A stretch of DNA of 64,000 nucleotides from NCBI RefSeq assembly GCF_032334255.1, contig NZ_JAUHMF010000002.1, forward strand, positions 434,001 through 498,000. Reading direction: 5' to 3'. The notes beneath the pieces are model-generated. The model saw only the letters and a list, made by a program, of their open reading frames with translations, had not been told where the DNA came from and did no database searches. The translations under genes were made by a program, and so were the position numbers. The DNA comes from Thermanaerothrix solaris (GTDB lineage Bacteria; Chloroflexota; Anaerolineae; Anaerolineales; Anaerolineaceae). How positions within the stretch are numbered: the stretch's first letter is position 1; each line of letters starts with the position of its first letter. Shown here one piece after another: positions 41,350 to 50,667 of the stretch.

Positions 41350-43528
41350 ACAGCGCTATCGTGTAATGGGATTAGATTGTGCCGATTGTGCCCGCGAAAT
41401 TGAACAAGCCTTGCGTGAAGTCCCTGGCTTGAACCGGGTTCATTTGGATTTTGCCAGCGGCTTGCTCCATTTAGAGGGTGAAACCATCCCCGAACAGACC
41501 GTGGCTAAACGCGTCCAGTCCTTGGGCTATCGCCTGCAGTCCCTGACCGCTTCACCTCAATCGGGGCCGGTTCAACGTCCCAGTTTTTTGGTCTATCTCT
41601 GGGCAGAACGCGAAACCCGCCTCACCTTGATCGGTGCGTTACTGGTGGGAATAGGTTTGCTGTTGATGCTTTGGCCCTCGATTTATTCCCTGGCAATGAT
41701 TTTCCAGGTGGGGGCGCTGCTTTTGGCCGGCGTGCCTTTGGCTCGGCACGCCTGGAATGGGTGGCGCTATAGCCGTGAACTTGGCATCAATGCGCTCATG
41801 ACCCTGGCAGCCGTGGGTGCGGTTGCTATCGGCGAGATCACCGAAGCAGCCACGTTGGTGGTTCTTTTTGCTTTAGCCGAGGCGCTGGAAGGTTACACCA
41901 CCGACCGTACACGACGTTCCCTGGATAATCTGCGTACCTTGTTGCCTGAAGAGGCCACTCGCTTGACGCCTGAGGGGGAGGAACGGGTAGCAGTGGAGCA
42001 AGTGCGGGTAGGTGATCGCCTGCGCATCCGTCCAGATGAGCGTATTCCGGTGGATGGAAGGGTGTTGGTGGGAAGCAGTGAGGTGAATCAAGCCCCGCTT
42101 ACCGGTGAAAGTCAGCCGGTGGAGAAACACCCCGGAGATGAGGTGTTTGCCGGCAGTATTAACGGCCAGGGTAGCCTGGAAATTGAGGTGACTCGTCCGG
42201 CGCGTGAAAGTACCTTGCAGCGCATTTTGGAGGGCGTGCTGGCGGCGCAAGCGCAGCGCCCATCGTTCCAGCGCTTCGTAGATCGCTTTGCGCGTTACTA
42301 CACCCCCGCCGTGACCATTTTAGCCGTGCTGATTGCCATTGTCCCCCCTCTGGCATTTGGACAGCCTTTCTTCAACTCACCTGAAGGCGGGCGAGGTTGG
42401 CTTTACCGCGGCCTGGCGCTGCTGGTGATTGCCTGCCCCTGTGCACTGGTGATGAGCACTCCGATTACTTATTTCAGCGCGCTTACGGCAGCCGCACGGC
42501 GGGGTATCCTGGTCAAAGGTGGGGTTCACCTGGAGGCCCTGCATCAGGTGCGGGTCGTGGCGTTTGACAAAACGGGCACGTTGACGTTGGGGCAACCGCA
42601 ATTAACGGTTGTGCGGGCCATAGACTGCGAAGGGGGTGAACGTTGCTCCCGCTGTGATGATCTATTGGCGCTGGCTGATGCTATCGAGCGTGAGAGCCAC
42701 CATCCGCTGGCGCGCGCCGTATCCCAGGCGGTTGTAGAACGTGGTTTGGAGGTTCGCTATCCTTCCCCTCATGCCGTCGCATTGGTGCCGGGCATGGGGA
42801 TGAAGGCGCGCTTTAACGGACATGAAGCCATTTTGGGCAACCATCGCTGGTTCGATGAGTTCCAACCTCACCCGGAAGCCCTTTGCCGCGAAATCAATGC
42901 CCTGGAAGAACAGGGACAGACCACGGTGTTGCTCCAATACGGAGGTATGGTGCGGGGCTATCTGGCCTTTATGGATATCCCACGTCCCGAGAGCCGTGCA
43001 ACTATTGCCTGGTTGCAGCAGCGTGGGCGGCATACAGCACTGCTCAGCGGGGATCAACGTGTGGTTGCTCAGACTATTGGCAAGGGCTTGGGGATAGATG
43101 AGGTGTATGCCCCCTTGCTGCCAACAGAAAAAATGGACGTGCTCCGTGATCTGCAACGCCGTTTTGGTGTGGTGGCGATGGTTGGGGATGGAGTGAACGA
43201 CACGCCGGCCCTGGCTACAGCGCAGGTGGGTATTGCCGTCGGAGGTGTTCACAGTGCCCAGGCGATGGAGACGGCTGATGTTGTACTCATGAACGATACA
43301 CTCAAGCCGTTACCGTTCCTTTTCCGCCTGGCCGACCTCACCCACCGCTTGGTGCGCCAAAATGTGGCATTTAGCCTGCTGACCAAACTAGCCTTCCTTG
43401 TCTTAGCGGTTTTAGGCCAAGCCACCCTGTGGATGGCGGTGCTGGCCGACATGGGGGTGTCTCTGGTGGTGGTCTTCAATGGCATGCGCCCATTGGGGCT
43501 GAGTGGGCATCCCAAAAGCGTGGACTAA
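41342..43528 (+). CDS. Heavy-metal P1B-type ATPase (Zn/Cd/Pb exporter type)
   Basis: A 728-residue pump. One N-terminal heavy-metal domain with GLDCADCAREIE (Cys13, Cys16), eight membrane segments, the ion-channel CPC motif (ACPCALVMS, Cys365 and Cys367), phosphorylation site DKTGTLTLG (Asp409), the HP motif SHHPLARA and the hinge MVGDGVNDTPAL. An extra Cys cluster (DCEGGERCSRCDD) sits just after the phosphorylation site and may bind metal. CPC with an ArsR-type partner points to zinc, cadmium or lead export instead of copper. Confidence 0.96.
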   Translation: MPEQRYRVMGLDCADCAREIEQALREVPGLNRVHLDFASGLLHLEGETIPEQTVAKRVQSLGYRLQSLTASPQSGPVQRPSFLVYLWAERETRLTLIGALLVGIGLLLMLWPSIYSLAMIFQVGALLLAGVPLARHAWNGWRYSRELGINALMTLAAVGAVAIGEITEAATLVVLFALAEALEGYTTDRTRRSLDNLRTLLPEEATRLTPEGEERVAVEQVRVGDRLRIRPDERIPVDGRVLVGSSEVNQAPLTGESQPVEKHPGDEVFAGSINGQGSLEIEVTRPARESTLQRILEGVLAAQAQRPSFQRFVDRFARYYTPAVTILAVLIAIVPPLAFGQPFFNSPEGGRGWLYRGLALLVIACPCALVMSTPITYFSALTAAARRGILVKGGVHLEALHQVRVVAFDKTGTLTLGQPQLTVVRAIDCEGGERCSRCDDLLALADAIERESHHPLARAVSQAVVERGLEVRYPSPHAVALVPGMGMKARFNGHEAILGNHRWFDEFQPHPEALCREINALEEQGQTTVLLQYGGMVRGYLAFMDIPRPESRATIAWLQQRGRHTALLSGDQRVVAQTIGKGLGIDEVYAPLLPTEKMDVLRDLQRRFGVVAMVGDGVNDTPALATAQVGIAVGGVHSAQAMETADVVLMNDTLKPLPFLFRLADLTHRLVRQNVAFSLLTKLAFLVLAVLGQATLWMAVLADMGVSLVVVFNGMRPLGLSGHPKSVD

Positions 43529-43533
43529 CGGCC

Positions 43534-44532
43534 CTATTCCACGTGTAGCACGGCCTGGCCGTTCAGGCGGCTGTGTTTCAAATCGGCGAGTGCCTGGTTC
43601 AAGGCATCGAACGGATACAACGTGACGGTGGGGCGGATGGGGATTTGAGCCGCCAGGTGTAAGAATTCCCGGCCATCCTGGCGGGTGGCATTAGCCACGC
43701 TGCGCAGGGTGCGTTCACCGTAAATTAGAGGATATTCGAAGCTTGGGATTGGGGTCAGGTGCACGGCATTGATGGCCAGAGTGCCTCCGGGGCGCAATTT
43801 AGCCAATGCCAAAGGGATGATCTCGCCTACCGGGGCAAAGGTGATGGCGCGGTCGAGGAGATGAGGGGGAGTATCTTCGGCCCGTCCTGCCCAGGTTGCA
43901 CCTAATTCCAGAGCGTGTTGGCGGTGGGCTTCGGAACGGGTAAAAACGTATACGTCACACCCCCAATAGCGGGCAACCTGCAGAACCAGGTGGGCACTGG
44001 CACCAAAGCCGAACAACCCCAGACGTTCTCCCGGTTGCACCTCGGCTTTGCGTAGCGAGCGATAGCCAATGATCCCGGCGCACAGTAAGGGGGCAGCTTC
44101 AACGTCATTTAGGCTTTCAGGTAGAGGAAGCACGAAATTGGCATCGGCCAGCAGGTATTCAGCAAAGCCCCCTGGCACGTGCAGTCCGGTGAAGCGGGCA
44201 GAGGGGCACAGGTTTTCCTCCCCCCGCTGGCAAAATTCGCAGGCCCCACAGGCCTGGTGCAACCAAGGAACCCCTACGCGCTGCCCAATTATAAGATTAG
44301 AGACTCCCTCCCCGAGGGCGACGATTTCTCCCACGACCTGATGCCCCGGCACCACCGGATAGGCCGGCGGGATAAGATCGCCTTCAGCAATGTGCAAATC
44401 GGTATGACAGATGCCACAGACCCGCACCCGCAAGAGCACCTGTCCCGGGCCGGGTTGTGGGATGGGGATTTCGGCAAGGTGTAAGGGGTGGGACTCAATC
44501 GGTCCAGCGTGGGTGACTTGCCAAACGCGCAT
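43534..44532 (-). CDS. Zinc-dependent alcohol dehydrogenase
   Basis: A 332-residue medium-chain dehydrogenase. Catalytic zinc ligands lie in CGICHTDLHIAEGD and PGHQVVGEIV. The structural zinc loop is CGACEFCQRGEENLC (four Cys). The nucleotide fold is at LGLFGFGASAHLVLQVA. The ATG at 44532 follows GGGAGGTG; a longer frame runs into the tRNA terminator and was rejected. NAD(P)-linked alcohol or aldehyde conversion in the cytoplasm; close to AdhA-type enzymes. Stands alone behind tRNA-Gly. Confidence 0.94.
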   Translation of the reverse strand: MRVWQVTHAGPIESHPLHLAEIPIPQPGPGQVLLRVRVCGICHTDLHIAEGDLIPPAYPVVPGHQVVGEIVALGEGVSNLIIGQRVGVPWLHQACGACEFCQRGEENLCPSARFTGLHVPGGFAEYLLADANFVLPLPESLNDVEAAPLLCAGIIGYRSLRKAEVQPGERLGLFGFGASAHLVLQVARYWGCDVYVFTRSEAHRQHALELGATWAGRAEDTPPHLLDRAITFAPVGEIIPLALAKLRPGGTLAINAVHLTPIPSFEYPLIYGERTLRSVANATRQDGREFLHLAAQIPIRPTVTLYPFDALNQALADLKHSRLNGQAVLHVE

Positions 44533-44562
44533 AGTGCACCTCCCTGTGATGGGCAGGAAACG

Positions 44563-44584
44563 AAAAGCCCCCTTTTCGGGGGCT
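44563..44584 (-). terminator. Intrinsic terminator after tRNA-Gly
   Basis: Stem AGCCCCC/GGGGGCT (44566-44572 with 44578-44584), five-base loop, TTTT on the minus strand, starting three bases after the tRNA end. Confidence 0.88.
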
Positions 44585-44586
44585 AG

Positions 44587-44659
<73 letters not shown>

Positions 44660-44677
44660 AATCCTGTTGCGATTCAA

Positions 44678-44706
44678 AGTATAGCAAGAAGTGCGTGAAT
44701 CGTCAA
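44678..44706 (-). promoter_or_regulatory. Promoter of tRNA-Gly
   Basis: On the minus strand, TTGACG (44701-44706), 17-base spacer, TATACT (44678-44683); predicted start about 12 bases before the tRNA. Confidence 0.82.
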
Positions 44707-44772
44707 TATTTTGCATTGACATATTTTGCATTGACATATTTTGCATTGACATATTTTGCATTGACATATTTT
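44707..44772. repeat. 15-bp minisatellite upstream of the tRNA-Gly promoter
   Basis: Four perfect copies of TATTTTGCATTGACA (44707-44721, 44722-44736, 44737-44751, 44752-44766) plus a partial fifth. The array begins at the base after the -35 hexamer. Its A/T blocks sit where an RNA polymerase UP element would lie. Confidence 0.93.
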
Positions 44773-44839
44773 AGTGCCCCATCTTTGATACCATCATGCC
44801 AAGTGGAGGGGGAAGCCGGTAGGGGATTATCCGAGACGC

Positions 44840-45262
44840 TCATCCCGAGGTCTCGTAATGGCACATTTCAAGGTAATTACCTTCGCCATCCCGGAATGCA
44901 AACCAGCGTGTTTCTCCTTCCTTGCCGGAAATGGGCTGCACCTCCACCCCTATGGCTCTTAAGCGTTCATGAGCGGCCTCGATATCAGGGGTGTAAAAAA
45001 TCGGGTAGCAGCGGGGAATCTGGTGGGTCACTGTGGCGCTGGTGGATCCTTGCTTATGCAAGGTCAGGCTGGTTTCTGTGCCCACGGCCAGGACAATCAG
45101 ACGCTCTTCTGGAGCCGTGTAAACGGGCTTGAAACCCAAGACGTGGGTGTACCACTCGGCGGCCGATTCGAGATTCTGTACCCGCAGTAACACCGTATCT
45201 ATCTTTGTGACGAAGGGAAAACCGAGGTTCTTGAGCCACTCCCTAAAATTTTTACCGCTCAC
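44840..45262 (-). CDS. VOC-family (glyoxalase/bleomycin-resistance fold) protein
   Basis: A 140-residue protein. KIDTVLLRVQNLESAAEWYTHVLGFKPVY and the closing RWFAFRDGEGNYLEMCHY are the paired beta-alpha-beta metal-site halves of the vicinal oxygen chelate fold; His (SLTLHK) and Glu (YLEMC) metal ligands are plausible. Start taken as GTG at 45262; no good ribosome site is seen and the true start could be slightly downstream. Substrate unknown. Confidence 0.8.
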   Translation of the reverse strand: MSGKNFREWLKNLGFPFVTKIDTVLLRVQNLESAAEWYTHVLGFKPVYTAPEERLIVLAVGTETSLTLHKQGSTSATVTHQIPRCYPIFYTPDIEAAHERLRAIGVEVQPISGKEGETRWFAFRDGEGNYLEMCHYETSG

Positions 45263-45378
45263 CAGTCATAAGAGAAAATTTAATCCCATCGGCGCGAGAA
45301 AGATGCACCTTGATCCGAAATGGTCTATTTGATTCTTCGGCCCACCGCATCCGAGGCGGTGGGGGTAACCCCGGCGGC

Positions 45379-45783
45379 TTAGTACTCGATCACCCGCGGC
45401 AGTTGCTTGGCCTGCTCCACCCAATTCTTAACTTGGGAGAGGGTGGGCAGACGCCGTACCAACTTTTTCTCTTTATTGACCTCAACCAGTTTATTAAACA
45501 GATTTTCGGGATTACGCTGGGCTAATTCGGGTACCGTATCTACCCCGGCTTCCTCCAATAGATCAGCGTATTCCGAACCAACGCCTTTGATTCGATACAA
45601 ATCTAGGTGATTGACCCACTCTAGAATCAGGTTTTCTGAGATTCCTGATTTTTCGGCCAATTCCTTACGCCCTTTGGGGGTAGAACCCGCTTTGTATAAT
45701 TTAGCGGTTGTGTCCACACCAATGGCCTCTAGTTTACGTGCATAGGCCTCACCAATACCTTCCACATAGATTAGTTTTGCCAT
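45379..45783 (-). CDS. DUF4332 / helix-hairpin-helix protein
   Basis: A 134-residue protein with two helix-hairpin-helix-type repeats: IYVEGIGEAYARKLEAIGV (residues about 6-24) and YRIKGVGSEYADLLEEAGV (about 62-80). Each is followed by a Thr-x-x-x-Leu helix. This is the DUF4332 pattern, related to DNA-binding HhH motifs but of unknown role. The ATG at 45783 follows GAGGAGG. A GC hairpin without T-run lies after the stop (45341-45363). Confidence 0.85.
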   Translation of the reverse strand: MAKLIYVEGIGEAYARKLEAIGVDTTAKLYKAGSTPKGRKELAEKSGISENLILEWVNHLDLYRIKGVGSEYADLLEEAGVDTVPELAQRNPENLFNKLVEVNKEKKLVRRLPTLSQVKNWVEQAKQLPRVIEY

Positions 45784-45934
45784 GCTCAACTCCTCCTCTT
45801 GGCTCGGGATGGCTTTCTGGGCCGGTTGTGGTGCTGATCAGAGATATGACCAGCGCAGCAATTTTCATTATAGGCTTCACCGATGAAAAAGCAAGTTGGA
45901 GTGCCCCCTAATTTTTCTCCATGGGTGAGGTTGC

Positions 45935-47266
45935 CTAGCGCACCCGGCGCACTTTCAGGCGTAACCCTTCCACCCCAATGACTTCGACCTTAGCCCCTAC
46001 GGGGATAGGGATGTTCTCATCGGTGGCTTCGGCAGTCCATAATTCGCCTTCTAATTGAATGTTGCCCACCGGGTCAAGGGGCTCGCGCACGATGCCTTGT
46101 TTGCCCACCAGTGTTTCCTTGCCCATGCCGGGTGGCAGGCGTAAGGCGCGCAGGGCAAAACCCACGATCGTCAGGAAGGAAACGGCAACGACGATGGCCG
46201 TGCCGATGACCAAAGGGATGGAAATGCGTGGAAAACCGGGCAGGCGAACCGAGTTGAACAAGATTAGCGCCCCCGCGATAAACGACGCCACGCCGGCAAT
46301 GGTCAGCGCGCCGGAAAAGCCTACCTTAACTTCCAGAATGAAGAGGACAAACGCCATGATGATGAAAATTAAGCCAAACAGGTTGACCGGTAGCAGGCCT
46401 AAACCGTAAATTGCCAGTGCCAGGCAGACGGCACCGATGAACCCAGCCACCCACCCACCGGGGTTGGAAAGTTCGATCAGGATGGCTTGCACACCAATGG
46501 TTAATAGAAGAAAAACAATGTTGGGATTGGTGAGTAATTGCAAGGCTTGCTCTACCGCAGTCAGGTTGAACGAACGAACCACGGCGTTCTGGGTGTGCAG
46601 GGTGCGGGGCGTGTCCAGTACGGTCACCGTATAACCGTTCAATTGGCGCAGTAAATCGTTGACATCGGAAGCGATGAAATCCACCAATCCTACTTCTAAA
46701 GCCTCAGAGGCTGAGACGGCGCGTGCTTTTTCAATGGTATCTTCGGCCAGCGCAATCGCCTCGGCGGGGCGCCGTTCAGCCAAGGAACGGGCAGTGGCGC
46801 GAAGAATCTCCTTTTCCTTGGTGGCTAGGGTTTCTCCCAATTCCTCACCCTGGGCTCCGACCGGGCTGGCGGCCCCAATGGCCGTTTCCGGCGCCATAGC
46901 ACTGGCGTGCCCGGCCAAGGTGATCAGGGTACCGGCGCTGCCGGCCATGGCACCTCGAGGTGCCACATAGACGATGACCGGCACCGGGCTCCCGCGGATG
47001 ATCTGGATGATCCGATTCATGAGATCAATGCTTCCGCCCGGCGTATTGAGTTGCAGAATCAGCATCTCGGCGCCTTCACGTTGTGCTACATCTATCCCCC
47101 GTTCGATATAACTCACCAGCACCGGTGTCAGTGGTCCCTCAGCTGTTAAGAGCAACACCTGGGGTTGCCCGCTGGGGCTTTGTGCCTGTACGGATGGCGC
47201 CAGCGGTAATCCCAACAGCGACCAACCGATAAACCATAACAGGAGGATGAGCCACCCTCGTCGCAT
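45935..47266 (-). CDS. NfeD-family membrane serine protease (ClpP-like)
   Basis: A 443-residue protein: signal peptide (to about residue 29), a ClpP-class protease domain (about 36-225) with the Ser in GAMAGSAGTLITLAGH and the Lys in ATKEKEILRATARSLAERR, four to five membrane helices (about 240-370), and the NfeD OB-fold tail (GKQGIVREPLDPVGNIQLEG...RLKVRRVR). Such proteins cleave stomatin-like partners at the outer face of the membrane. No stomatin gene lies next to it here. Confidence 0.94.
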   Translation of the reverse strand: MRRGWLILLLWFIGWSLLGLPLAPSVQAQSPSGQPQVLLLTAEGPLTPVLVSYIERGIDVAQREGAEMLILQLNTPGGSIDLMNRIIQIIRGSPVPVIVYVAPRGAMAGSAGTLITLAGHASAMAPETAIGAASPVGAQGEELGETLATKEKEILRATARSLAERRPAEAIALAEDTIEKARAVSASEALEVGLVDFIASDVNDLLRQLNGYTVTVLDTPRTLHTQNAVVRSFNLTAVEQALQLLTNPNIVFLLLTIGVQAILIELSNPGGWVAGFIGAVCLALAIYGLGLLPVNLFGLIFIIMAFVLFILEVKVGFSGALTIAGVASFIAGALILFNSVRLPGFPRISIPLVIGTAIVVAVSFLTIVGFALRALRLPPGMGKETLVGKQGIVREPLDPVGNIQLEGELWTAEATDENIPIPVGAKVEVIGVEGLRLKVRRVR

Positions 47267-47366
47267 TACATGCTCCTTTCCTACATCTCAATTATAGCCG
47301 TAGCCATCCCGCTCACCAATAGACTTGGTGGTTTCGTCAAACCTTGCTTGAGGTTATGGTATGACT

Positions 47367-48965
47367 TTAAGGTGTGGGGCAGGTAGGATAGAAGTAAATG
47401 ACGCCGTCATCTAGGCGACGGTAAAGGCGCAGGCCAGCGGTAAAAATGGCTTGGTAGCGGGCGGTTTGATCGCCGTAGAGGGCGCGCATTTGCTGGCTGA
47501 ATTCCGGTTCAAACAGGATCAGCGCAGCACAGCGGGTGCGAAAAACGAGTTCGTCCTCGCTCATGCCATTGCCAAAAGGTTGCTCTAGCACTGCTCGGTC
47601 CGGCTGTACCAGACGAGTTATCTCGTAGGGAAAACGCTGGGTGTAGAAAAGTACGGCGATAGGTTGGTTAGACACCAACGGCAGGTTTGCCGGAAGGTCT
47701 TGCGCCGCGCGCAGTGTTTCGGAATCGCGCCAGCGCAAGCCGCTATAGCCACTACCTGTGGTATGGCGTTGACTCAGATAAGAAACCGTGGTTGGCAGGT
47801 AATAGATCAAGGTTGAGAGAAAGATGAGTGCAGCCAGTAGTCCTTCCCAATGAGGTGCGACGGAGCGCGCTCGCATGGCCAAAAAGAATCCACCGGGGAT
47901 AACGACGGCCAGGGCAATAAAGAACGGCATCAACAGGCGAGTATCAATATCCGGCGTCAGGGACGAAAATAGATAAGATAACCCCAAGAACAACAGGTAG
48001 CCCAGAGCATAGAGCGTTACGATGGCCCACCAGGTCAATCCGCCCGCGAGTTCCGGCTGGGGGTTCCCTTCTCGCCGGGCCTGCTTCCAAGCCCATCCTG
48101 CCCCCCAGCCCGCCAACAACCCCATTGTCACCAAAGCCAGCGATTTGAGCCAGGATGCCGGTAGCATCTTGAAGATCGGCACCCACTGAAGCGATAATCG
48201 TGTTACGCTCTGACGAAACGTATTGGCTTGGGTGAGAAGTGAAGAATCCCAAACAAAGGGTCGGTTGGGCAACGTTTCTCGAAAGAGCCAGACCAGGGGT
48301 AACATCCCGGCCATTATGGCATATCCTGAAGCCCGAATGGCGGCTTCTCGCTGGGATCGGCGATGGACAACCAGGATGACCAGAACACCCACAACTAGAT
48401 TGACCAGCCCGATGGTGCGCATGAGCCCGGCCCCGGCTGCACACAATGCCGCTGCAATTCCCACCTCCAGCCGTGGTGAGTGGGTGTAATGGGCCAGGAG
48501 AAAGAGATTGAGCAACGTCAGCAGCATGTAAGGGGGTTCACTCATAGCGCCGTCAAAGTTTGAGATCACCCACGGTGCCAGAAGGACAAGCATCGCGGTC
48601 GTCCATCCCCAGAACCAGGAACCGGAGAGACGCCATGTGCCCCACCCAAGTAAAAACAGACCCAGGGCAAAACACAGGCTGTTCACCACGGTGATAGCAT
48701 GCAAGGGGTCAAGGTTAAGTACCAGGAATGCCCCGATCAACCAGGGGTACCCGGGAGGCATCATAGGGTCGAATTCGCCGCTGGGGTTAAAAATGCCCAA
48801 CCCTCGTCCTGTGATCCAATTGTAGGCAGAGAGGATATAGGCCACCGAATCGCTATACACCCATGGCCCCCAACGCAGGGCATAAAGCAAGCCGCCCACA
48901 CCGACCAGAGAGAGAAGTAGAAACGATAAGGTGATGACAACGTTGGAGAAGGATCGCGAGCGCAT
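47367..48965 (-). CDS. GT-C / PMT-like integral membrane glycosyltransferase-type protein
   Basis: A 532-residue protein with about eleven membrane segments. The first outer loop carries VYSDSVAYILSAYNWITGRG and PPGYPWLIG, the acidic D-S-x-x-Y/Y-P pattern of dolichyl-phosphate-mannose-dependent (PMT/ArnT-like) enzymes, and the second outer loop has SEPPYMLLTL. The C-terminus is a soluble domain (about 420-532). The family adds sugars from polyprenyl carriers at the outer face of the membrane; acceptor not known. Confidence 0.75.
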   Translation of the reverse strand: MRSRSFSNVVITLSFLLLSLVGVGGLLYALRWGPWVYSDSVAYILSAYNWITGRGLGIFNPSGEFDPMMPPGYPWLIGAFLVLNLDPLHAITVVNSLCFALGLFLLGWGTWRLSGSWFWGWTTAMLVLLAPWVISNFDGAMSEPPYMLLTLLNLFLLAHYTHSPRLEVGIAAALCAAGAGLMRTIGLVNLVVGVLVILVVHRRSQREAAIRASGYAIMAGMLPLVWLFRETLPNRPFVWDSSLLTQANTFRQSVTRLSLQWVPIFKMLPASWLKSLALVTMGLLAGWGAGWAWKQARREGNPQPELAGGLTWWAIVTLYALGYLLFLGLSYLFSSLTPDIDTRLLMPFFIALAVVIPGGFFLAMRARSVAPHWEGLLAALIFLSTLIYYLPTTVSYLSQRHTTGSGYSGLRWRDSETLRAAQDLPANLPLVSNQPIAVLFYTQRFPYEITRLVQPDRAVLEQPFGNGMSEDELVFRTRCAALILFEPEFSQQMRALYGDQTARYQAIFTAGLRLYRRLDDGVIYFYPTCPTP

Positions 48966-49040
48966 AATCTTATTTTATTACGAGAAGGTCCCTTCACTTT
49001 CTTGAGGGTGGGTTCCAGAGGGCAAGACGATGCCAAAATA

Positions 49041-49069
49041 TTGTCTTTTTGCCTGCGTCCGAGTATAAT
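49041..49069 (+). promoter_or_regulatory. Promoter of tRNA-Val
   Basis: TTGTCT (49041-49046), 17-base spacer, TATAAT (49064-49069), 12 bases before the tRNA. Confidence 0.85.
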
Positions 49070-49081
49070 AATAAAGCAATT

Positions 49082-49155
49082 GGGCGGTTAGCTCAGTTGG
49101 TTAGAGCGTCGCGTTGACATCGCGGAGGTCGTAGGTTCGAGTCCTATACCGCCCA
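49082..49155 (+). tRNA. tRNA-Val (anticodon GAC)
   Basis: A 74-base cloverleaf: acceptor GGGCGGT/ACCGCCC, D arm GCTC-AGTTGGTTA-GAGC, anticodon stem TCGCG/CGCGG with loop TTGACAT, T arm with TTCGAGT, discriminator A. CCA is not encoded. Confidence 0.95.
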
Positions 49156-49192
49156 CCTCCCCCGATCCACCCCTCCATCCCCCACCTAATCA

Positions 49193-49226
49193 TTGCGCGG
49201 CAAATTTTTTGCCGCGCAAACTTTTT
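49193..49226 (+). terminator. Intrinsic terminator after tRNA-Val
   Basis: A 12-bp stem (TTGCGCGGCAAA with TTTGCCGCGCAA, three-base loop, 49193-49219) followed by ACTTTTT. Confidence 0.9.
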
Positions 49227-49307
49227 CGCCCGTAACTTTTGCCCCCCATAAGCGACTATTCTTATGAGAATACCCTTTATCCCTACCCTAGTTAGGAGGA
49301 AGACAGA

Positions 49308-50507
49308 ATGAAAAAGATTTCCTGGCGAATGCTACTGGTGATGGTAAGTGGTTTGCTCTTGCTCATGCTGGCCGGTTGTACGACGTTAGATGCCAGCGCC
49401 GCGTTTAGTGCGCTTCAAACGCTGAGTAACAGTACCTCAGCGGCAGAACCGGGGGCTACTCCGACCCAAATACCGACATTAGGTGTGGTGTCCTTCAAGG
49501 GCACCGTAGATAGTCTGAGCTCGGATTCCCTGGTTGTGGAGGGATTGACTTTTCGTATTGATGAGCAAACGGCGTTGCCCGAGGGATTGCAGACCGGTGA
49601 CGCGGTAGTTGTTAAAGCGGTATTGTTGCCGGATGACAGCCGCTATGCGCTGGAAGTAACGCGGTTGGAAAAAACACCGGATGAGAGCGAATTCAAGTTC
49701 TACGGCGTTGTAGAGAGCATTAGCGGAACCACCTGGGTTGTTTCGGGTGAAACCATCCAGGTCACTTTGGAAACCCAGATTGAGGCCGGTATCGAGGTAG
49801 GCAGTCTGGTGGAGGTGGAGGGCGTGGTCAGTGAGGGTAACCTGATTGCCTATAAGATCAGCCTAGAAGATGATGAGGTGCAACCTTCACCCCAGCCGAC
49901 CCCAGGTGAGTCCGAAGAAAATAATGAGGTCGAATGGTTTGGGGTGCTCAATCAAATGACCGAGGGGGCGTGGATCATCGGTGATCAAACCGTACAGGTG
50001 ACCCCCGAGACCGAACTCAAGGGCAACCCTCGACTGGGTGACCTGGTTAAGGTCCATGCCGTTCAAACCGATGGCGGCTATGTCGCGCATGAGATTGAGA
50101 AAATTCGCTCTTTCCCCACGGCTGGGGCACCCCAAGCCCGTAATTTCAAGTTTTACGGCACGGTTGAAAGCATTAACGGCTCAACCTGGGTGGTCAGTGG
50201 CGTCACGGTGACCGTAGATACCAACACCAAACTCCAGGGCAACCCCAGTGTGGGCAGCCAGGTAGAAGTGAAAGCGCTAGTGCAGGCGGATGGCACCTAT
50301 CTCGCAACCCAGATCAAAGTCAAGGAGAGCGGGAGCGGGCGCTTGGACTTCCGCGCCACGCCGGGCAGTGAGGATGATCACGAATCGGATTCATTGCTCA
50401 GCACACCGCAGCCCAAAGAATCCCATGATGATCGTTCCTACGGCAATTCTGAGGGTAAAGATCATGGGGGCAAAAGTGATGATGACGATCACGAGGGTAA
50501 TGACTAG
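49308..50507 (+). CDS. Lipoprotein with four DUF5666 modules
   Basis: A 399-residue surface lipoprotein. Signal peptide with lipobox MLAGC (Cys24), then four repeats of a small beta module with the pattern F-x-G-x-V-x-S-x-x-W-V-V-x-G-x-x-x-x-V-x-x-x-T at about 62-112, 132-190, 206-262 and 280-338 (for example FKFYGTVESINGSTWVVSG). The tail is charged and disordered (His, Asp, Gly; DDDDHEGND). Its function is unknown. It precedes the sigma/anti-sigma pair, whose anti-sigma protein carries a similar module. Confidence 0.85.
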   Translation: MKKISWRMLLVMVSGLLLLMLAGCTTLDASAAFSALQTLSNSTSAAEPGATPTQIPTLGVVSFKGTVDSLSSDSLVVEGLTFRIDEQTALPEGLQTGDAVVVKAVLLPDDSRYALEVTRLEKTPDESEFKFYGVVESISGTTWVVSGETIQVTLETQIEAGIEVGSLVEVEGVVSEGNLIAYKISLEDDEVQPSPQPTPGESEENNEVEWFGVLNQMTEGAWIIGDQTVQVTPETELKGNPRLGDLVKVHAVQTDGGYVAHEIEKIRSFPTAGAPQARNFKFYGTVESINGSTWVVSGVTVTVDTNTKLQGNPSVGSQVEVKALVQADGTYLATQIKVKESGSGRLDFRATPGSEDDHESDSLLSTPQPKESHDDRSYGNSEGKDHGGKSDDDDHEGND

Positions 50508-50667
50508 AAGGCTTTGAATGAACGCGATAGGATGGTCCCTGCCTGAATTGATCACCACTTGGCCCTTGCCCCGCTGCGGTCAAGGCCACAGGCGGGGGCC
50601 ATCCTTCCTGGCTCGAGATGGGGTATACTGGGGGGAGAGGACGGTACTCCTTTTGGCGCTGGCCGGG

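Noticed and set aside
45341..45363. Intrinsic terminator after the DUF4332 gene
   Set aside because: The eight-base GC hairpin is good, but no T-run follows on the minus strand.
50530..50605. Terminator between the DUF5666 lipoprotein and sigma genes
   Set aside because: A TGGCC/GGCCA stem with a bulge can form, but there is no T-run and pairing is modest.
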